Source of the DNA: Isoptericola sp. BMS4
GTDB taxonomy: Bacteria > Actinomycetota > Actinomycetes > Actinomycetales > Cellulomonadaceae
Direction: 5' to 3'
DNA: 46,670 nucleotides
NCBI RefSeq assembly: GCF_011634835.1
Contig: NZ_SIRP01000001.1
Location: 1,813,264 to 1,859,933, forward strand
The translations under genes and the position numbers were made by a program. The number at the start of each line of letters is the position of its first letter. Positions within the stretch are counted from its first letter, which is position 1. Below are positions 44,821 through 46,670 of the stretch, piece after piece. The notes under the pieces are model-generated. The model ran no database searches and was not told where the DNA came from. It worked only from the letters and a program-made list of their open reading frames with translations.

Positions 44821-45369
44821 ATGAGCAGCACGTCCGTGCCCCAGCCGGCCGTGGACCGCATGGTGGACCCGGCGGGCCGGCCCGTCGTCGTGGGTGTGGT
44901 CCCCGGCCAGCCGGACCTCGTCCCCCTCACCGCCGCGTCCTGGGCGCGCGCGGTCGGTGCGCCGGCCATGCGGCTCGCGTACGTGGACACCTCCCGCTAC
45001 GTCGTCGAGGAGCACGCGGACGGCGGCGTCACGCACGCCCCGCTCGACCCGGACGCGGCGGACGACTCCTGGGAGCGGATCCTCGGGACGATGCGCGAGC
45101 ACCTGGCCGGGGTGCTCGCCGACGCCGCCGTCCCCTGGCGCCTGGACTACCTCGCCGGGCGCCCCGACCGGGCGCTCACCCACCTCGCGCGCGCCGTGGA
45201 CGCCGCGGCGATCGTCGTGGGCACGCGCGCCCCCGGGTCGGCCGCGCACCTGCGCGAGCTCCTCGAGGGCTCGGTCGCCGTGCACCTCGCCCACCACCAG
45301 CACCGGCCCGTGATCACCGTGCCGACGAGCGTGGTCGACTGGCGGGCGACGAAGGCTCCGTGGCGGTGA
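44821..45369 (+). CDS. Universal stress protein family protein
   Basis: A 182-residue single-domain USP-like protein: PVVVGVVPGQPDLVPLTAAS forms strand 1 and the first helix, and AAIVVGTRAPGSAAHLRELL with GSVAVHLAHHQHRPVITVP is the C-terminal signature. The usual ATP-binding G-2x-G-9x-GS pattern is only partly kept (GTRAPGSAAHLRELLEGS). The start is ATG 44821 after GAGGAGGAG. It overlaps the first FluC gene, so stress protein and fluoride exporter share a transcript. Confidence 0.86.
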   Translation: MSSTSVPQPAVDRMVDPAGRPVVVGVVPGQPDLVPLTAASWARAVGAPAMRLAYVDTSRYVVEEHADGGVTHAPLDPDAADDSWERILGTMREHLAGVLADAAVPWRLDYLAGRPDRALTHLARAVDAAAIVVGTRAPGSAAHLRELLEGSVAVHLAHHQHRPVITVPTSVVDWRATKAPWR

Positions 45370-45839
45370 CGGCGGCGCGCGGGCCGTCGGGCGGCGGAGG
45401 GCGGGGCGGTGCCGCGGCGACCGCGGCGACGGCGTCGCTCGTGGCGGCCGGGGGTGCGGTCGGCGCCCTGGGCAGGGCCCTGCTCGAGAACGCTCTCCCC
45501 GCGGCGTCCGGCGCGTGGCCCTGGACGACCTTCACGGTCAACGTCGTGGGGTCCCTCGTGCTCGGCGCGCTGCTGGAGACGCTGCTGCGTTCCGGCCCGG
45601 ACCGCGGCCGGCGGCGGCTGGTGCGCCTCGGGTGCGGCACCGGGCTGCTGGGCGGGTTCACCACCTACAGCTCGTTCGCGGTGGAGGTGGTGCGGCTCGC
45701 GCAGGACGGGCACCCGGCGGTGGGCGCCGCGTACGCGCTCGTGAGCGTCCTGGCCGGGGTGCTCGCCGCACTCGCCGGGATCCTCGGCGCAGGGGCCGTG
45801 CACCGACGCCGTCGCGCCCGGCGTGGGGGAGCGGCATGA
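45360..45839 (+). CDS. crcB: Fluoride channel FluC/CrcB, subunit 1
   Basis: A 159-residue four-span membrane protein exporting fluoride. TFTVNVVGSLVLGALLETLL has the conserved Asn of TM2, and GCGTGLLGGFTTYSSFAVEV is the TM3 break and Phe/Thr/Ser track of the fluoride pore. The first 30 residues are Gly/Ala-rich. GTG 45360 overlaps the USP stop by 10 bases; GTG 45366, two codons later, is possible. It is paired with a second FluC gene, as in species with heterodimeric dual-topology channels. Confidence 0.92.
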   Translation: MAVTAARGPSGGGGRGGAAATAATASLVAAGGAVGALGRALLENALPAASGAWPWTTFTVNVVGSLVLGALLETLLRSGPDRGRRRLVRLGCGTGLLGGFTTYSSFAVEVVRLAQDGHPAVGAAYALVSVLAGVLAALAGILGAGAVHRRRRARRGGAA

Positions 45840-46210
45840 CGCCGGCGGCGGCGCTGCTGCTCGCCCTGGCCGGCGGGGCGGGGGCCGCGGCGCGCTTCCT
45901 CGTGGACTCGGCGATCGCCCGCCGGCACCACGGAGGGGTCCCGCGCGGGACCCTCGTGGTGAACACGACGGCCTGCTTCCTGCTGGGCCTCCTCACGGGG
46001 TGGGCCCTCTCTGCACCGGGGCACGGCGTCCTCCAGGCGGTCCTGGGCGTCGGCTTCCTCGGCGGCTACTCCACCTTCAGCACCGCGAGCGTCGAGGCCG
46101 CCCGGCTCGTGCTCGCTGGCCGCGGTGCCGCCGCCGTCCTGCACCCTGTCGGGATGCTGCTCGCCGGCGTCGCGGCGGCCGTCGCCGGGATCGCGCTCGG
46201 CCAGCTCTGA
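45836..46210 (+). CDS. crcB: Fluoride channel FluC/CrcB, subunit 2
   Basis: A 124-residue four-span FluC homologue: GGAGAAARFLVDSAIARRHH at the first turn, GTLVVNTTACFLLGLLTGWA with the TM2 Asn, and GVGFLGGYSTFSTASVEAAR as the TM3 pore motif. The ATG at 45836 overlaps the stop of subunit 1 (ATGA), so the two are made in a fixed ratio and probably assemble as an antiparallel heterodimer. It has about 35 residues fewer at the N-terminus than subunit 1. No fluoride riboswitch is visible upstream. Confidence 0.93.
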   Translation: MTPAAALLLALAGGAGAAARFLVDSAIARRHHGGVPRGTLVVNTTACFLLGLLTGWALSAPGHGVLQAVLGVGFLGGYSTFSTASVEAARLVLAGRGAAAVLHPVGMLLAGVAAAVAGIALGQL

Positions 46211-46261
46211 GAGCCGCGGCCCGGCGGGGCGTGGCGGCGCGGAGCGGGGCCGACCGCGCAC

Positions 46262-46267
46262 TACACT
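46262..46267 (+). promoter_or_regulatory. -10 box of tRNA-Pro
   Basis: TACACT at 46262-46267, 32 bases before the tRNA 5' end; no clear -35 box. Confidence 0.45.
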
Positions 46268-46299
46268 GACCGAGGCCCGGCGGCGCAGCCGTGGGGCAC

Positions 46300-46376
<77 letters not shown>

Positions 46377-46377
46377 T

Positions 46378-46670
46378 TGTGATGTCTCAGGACATCGGGA
46401 TGGCCCGGACCCACGAAATGTGGGTTCGGGCCATTGTCATTTCTGCGTGTTGGTGCCGCGTGGCTGGTAGTCGCGGGTGAGGTTGATGGTGAGCTCACGC
46501 AGGATCTCGCCGGTGGCGGCGTTGATGATGCGCACGTCGTGGTCATGGATCAGGAGCAGGACGTGGGTTCCTGCGTGGGGTCGTCCGATGCCGATGTGGC
46601 GTAGTTTTCCGGCGATGCGCAGGGTGACGCAGCCGGTCTTGTCGATCTTGTCGCGGCGGAGTCGGTCGTG
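46378..46670 (-). mobile_element. IS481-type insertion sequence, partial (one end)
   Basis: TGTGATGTCTCAGGACATC at 46378-46396 looks like an IS481-family terminal inverted repeat, and a transposase reading inward from outside the window ends inside it. A hairpin at 46402-46432 (GGCCCGGACCCAC against GTGGGTTCGGGCC, one mismatch) lies between the repeat and the transposase stop. The element inserted immediately after the CCA of tRNA-Pro. The other end is beyond 46670. Confidence 0.75.
46437..46670 (-). CDS. IS481-type transposase, C-terminal 77 residues
   Basis: The minus strand reads HDRLRRDKIDKTGCVTLRIA, then GKLRHIGIGRPHAGTHVLLL and VRIINAATGEILRELTINL to a TGA at 46437. This is the C-terminal region after the DDE integrase core of IS481-family transposases. 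The catalytic core lies outside the window, so activity cannot be judged. Confidence 0.82.
   Translation of the reverse strand, partial: HDRLRRDKIDKTGCVTLRIAGKLRHIGIGRPHAGTHVLLLIHDHDVRIINAATGEILRELTINLTRDYQPRGTNTQK

Overview
The window is a stretch of high-GC (clearly above 70%) actinobacterial chromosome. Several signs point to Micrococcales, probably near Cellulomonadaceae or Promicromonosporaceae: GC-rich codons, many leaderless starts with an NANNNT -10 box 6-8 bases before the start codon, a secreted pectin-type lyase, and a core gene order (GTPase pair, ssb, ettA, thioesterases, globin, mscS, malQ, pepN, rpiB, nei) that I recall from other actinomycetes. The genus call is inference.

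Layout. 1-2300: end of a tRNA-Lys, a TetR regulator, a probable TetR operator followed by decayed genes, and a small conserved protein. 2330-4090: trmB translationally coupled to an ATP-grasp enzyme. 4137-7298: a complete OpuC/OsmU-type ABC importer operon for a compatible solute. 7515-10840: a secreted Ala/Asp/Val-rich protein and a Tat-exported family 4 rhamnogalacturonan lyase with extra domains inserted. 10900-12940: tRNA-His, orn, a small basic protein, tRNA-Arg and a PD-(D/E)XK nuclease of the intron-endonuclease type.

13287-24072 is the most striking part. Two paralogous two-gene modules, each a dynamin-like GTPase overlapping an Era-like membrane GTPase, flank an SSB paralogue, the ABC-F factor EttA and a small-molecule kinase. 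They look like two copies of a membrane-remodelling GTPase system kept a few kilobases apart, one with and one without an obvious membrane hairpin in the dynamin subunit.

24116-38065 is mostly housekeeping: two thioesterases, truncated hemoglobin, a stand-alone PTS EIIB, MscS, MalQ with a long acidic leader, aminopeptidase N, a proline-rich membrane protein, an M13 peptidase, RpiB and a Nei-type glycosylase. This half also holds unusual palindromes: a 58-bp repeat pair with an inverted partner (34119-34329), a perfect 28-bp palindrome before rpiB, a 52-bp palindrome inside the nei coding region, and a perfect 57-bp palindrome where the 5' end of a YjbR-type gene should be.

38097-46670: a frameshifted Eis-like acetyltransferase, an alkyltransferase-like protein, an LLM oxidoreductase, a CPBP protease, the cysK-cysE operon preceded by a cysteine-rich leader peptide (probable cysteine-responsive attenuator), tRNA-Gly, a universal stress protein overlapping a FluC pair, tRNA-Pro, and the 3' end of an IS481-type transposase cut by the window edge. 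No rRNA, CRISPR array, phage structural gene or replication origin was seen.
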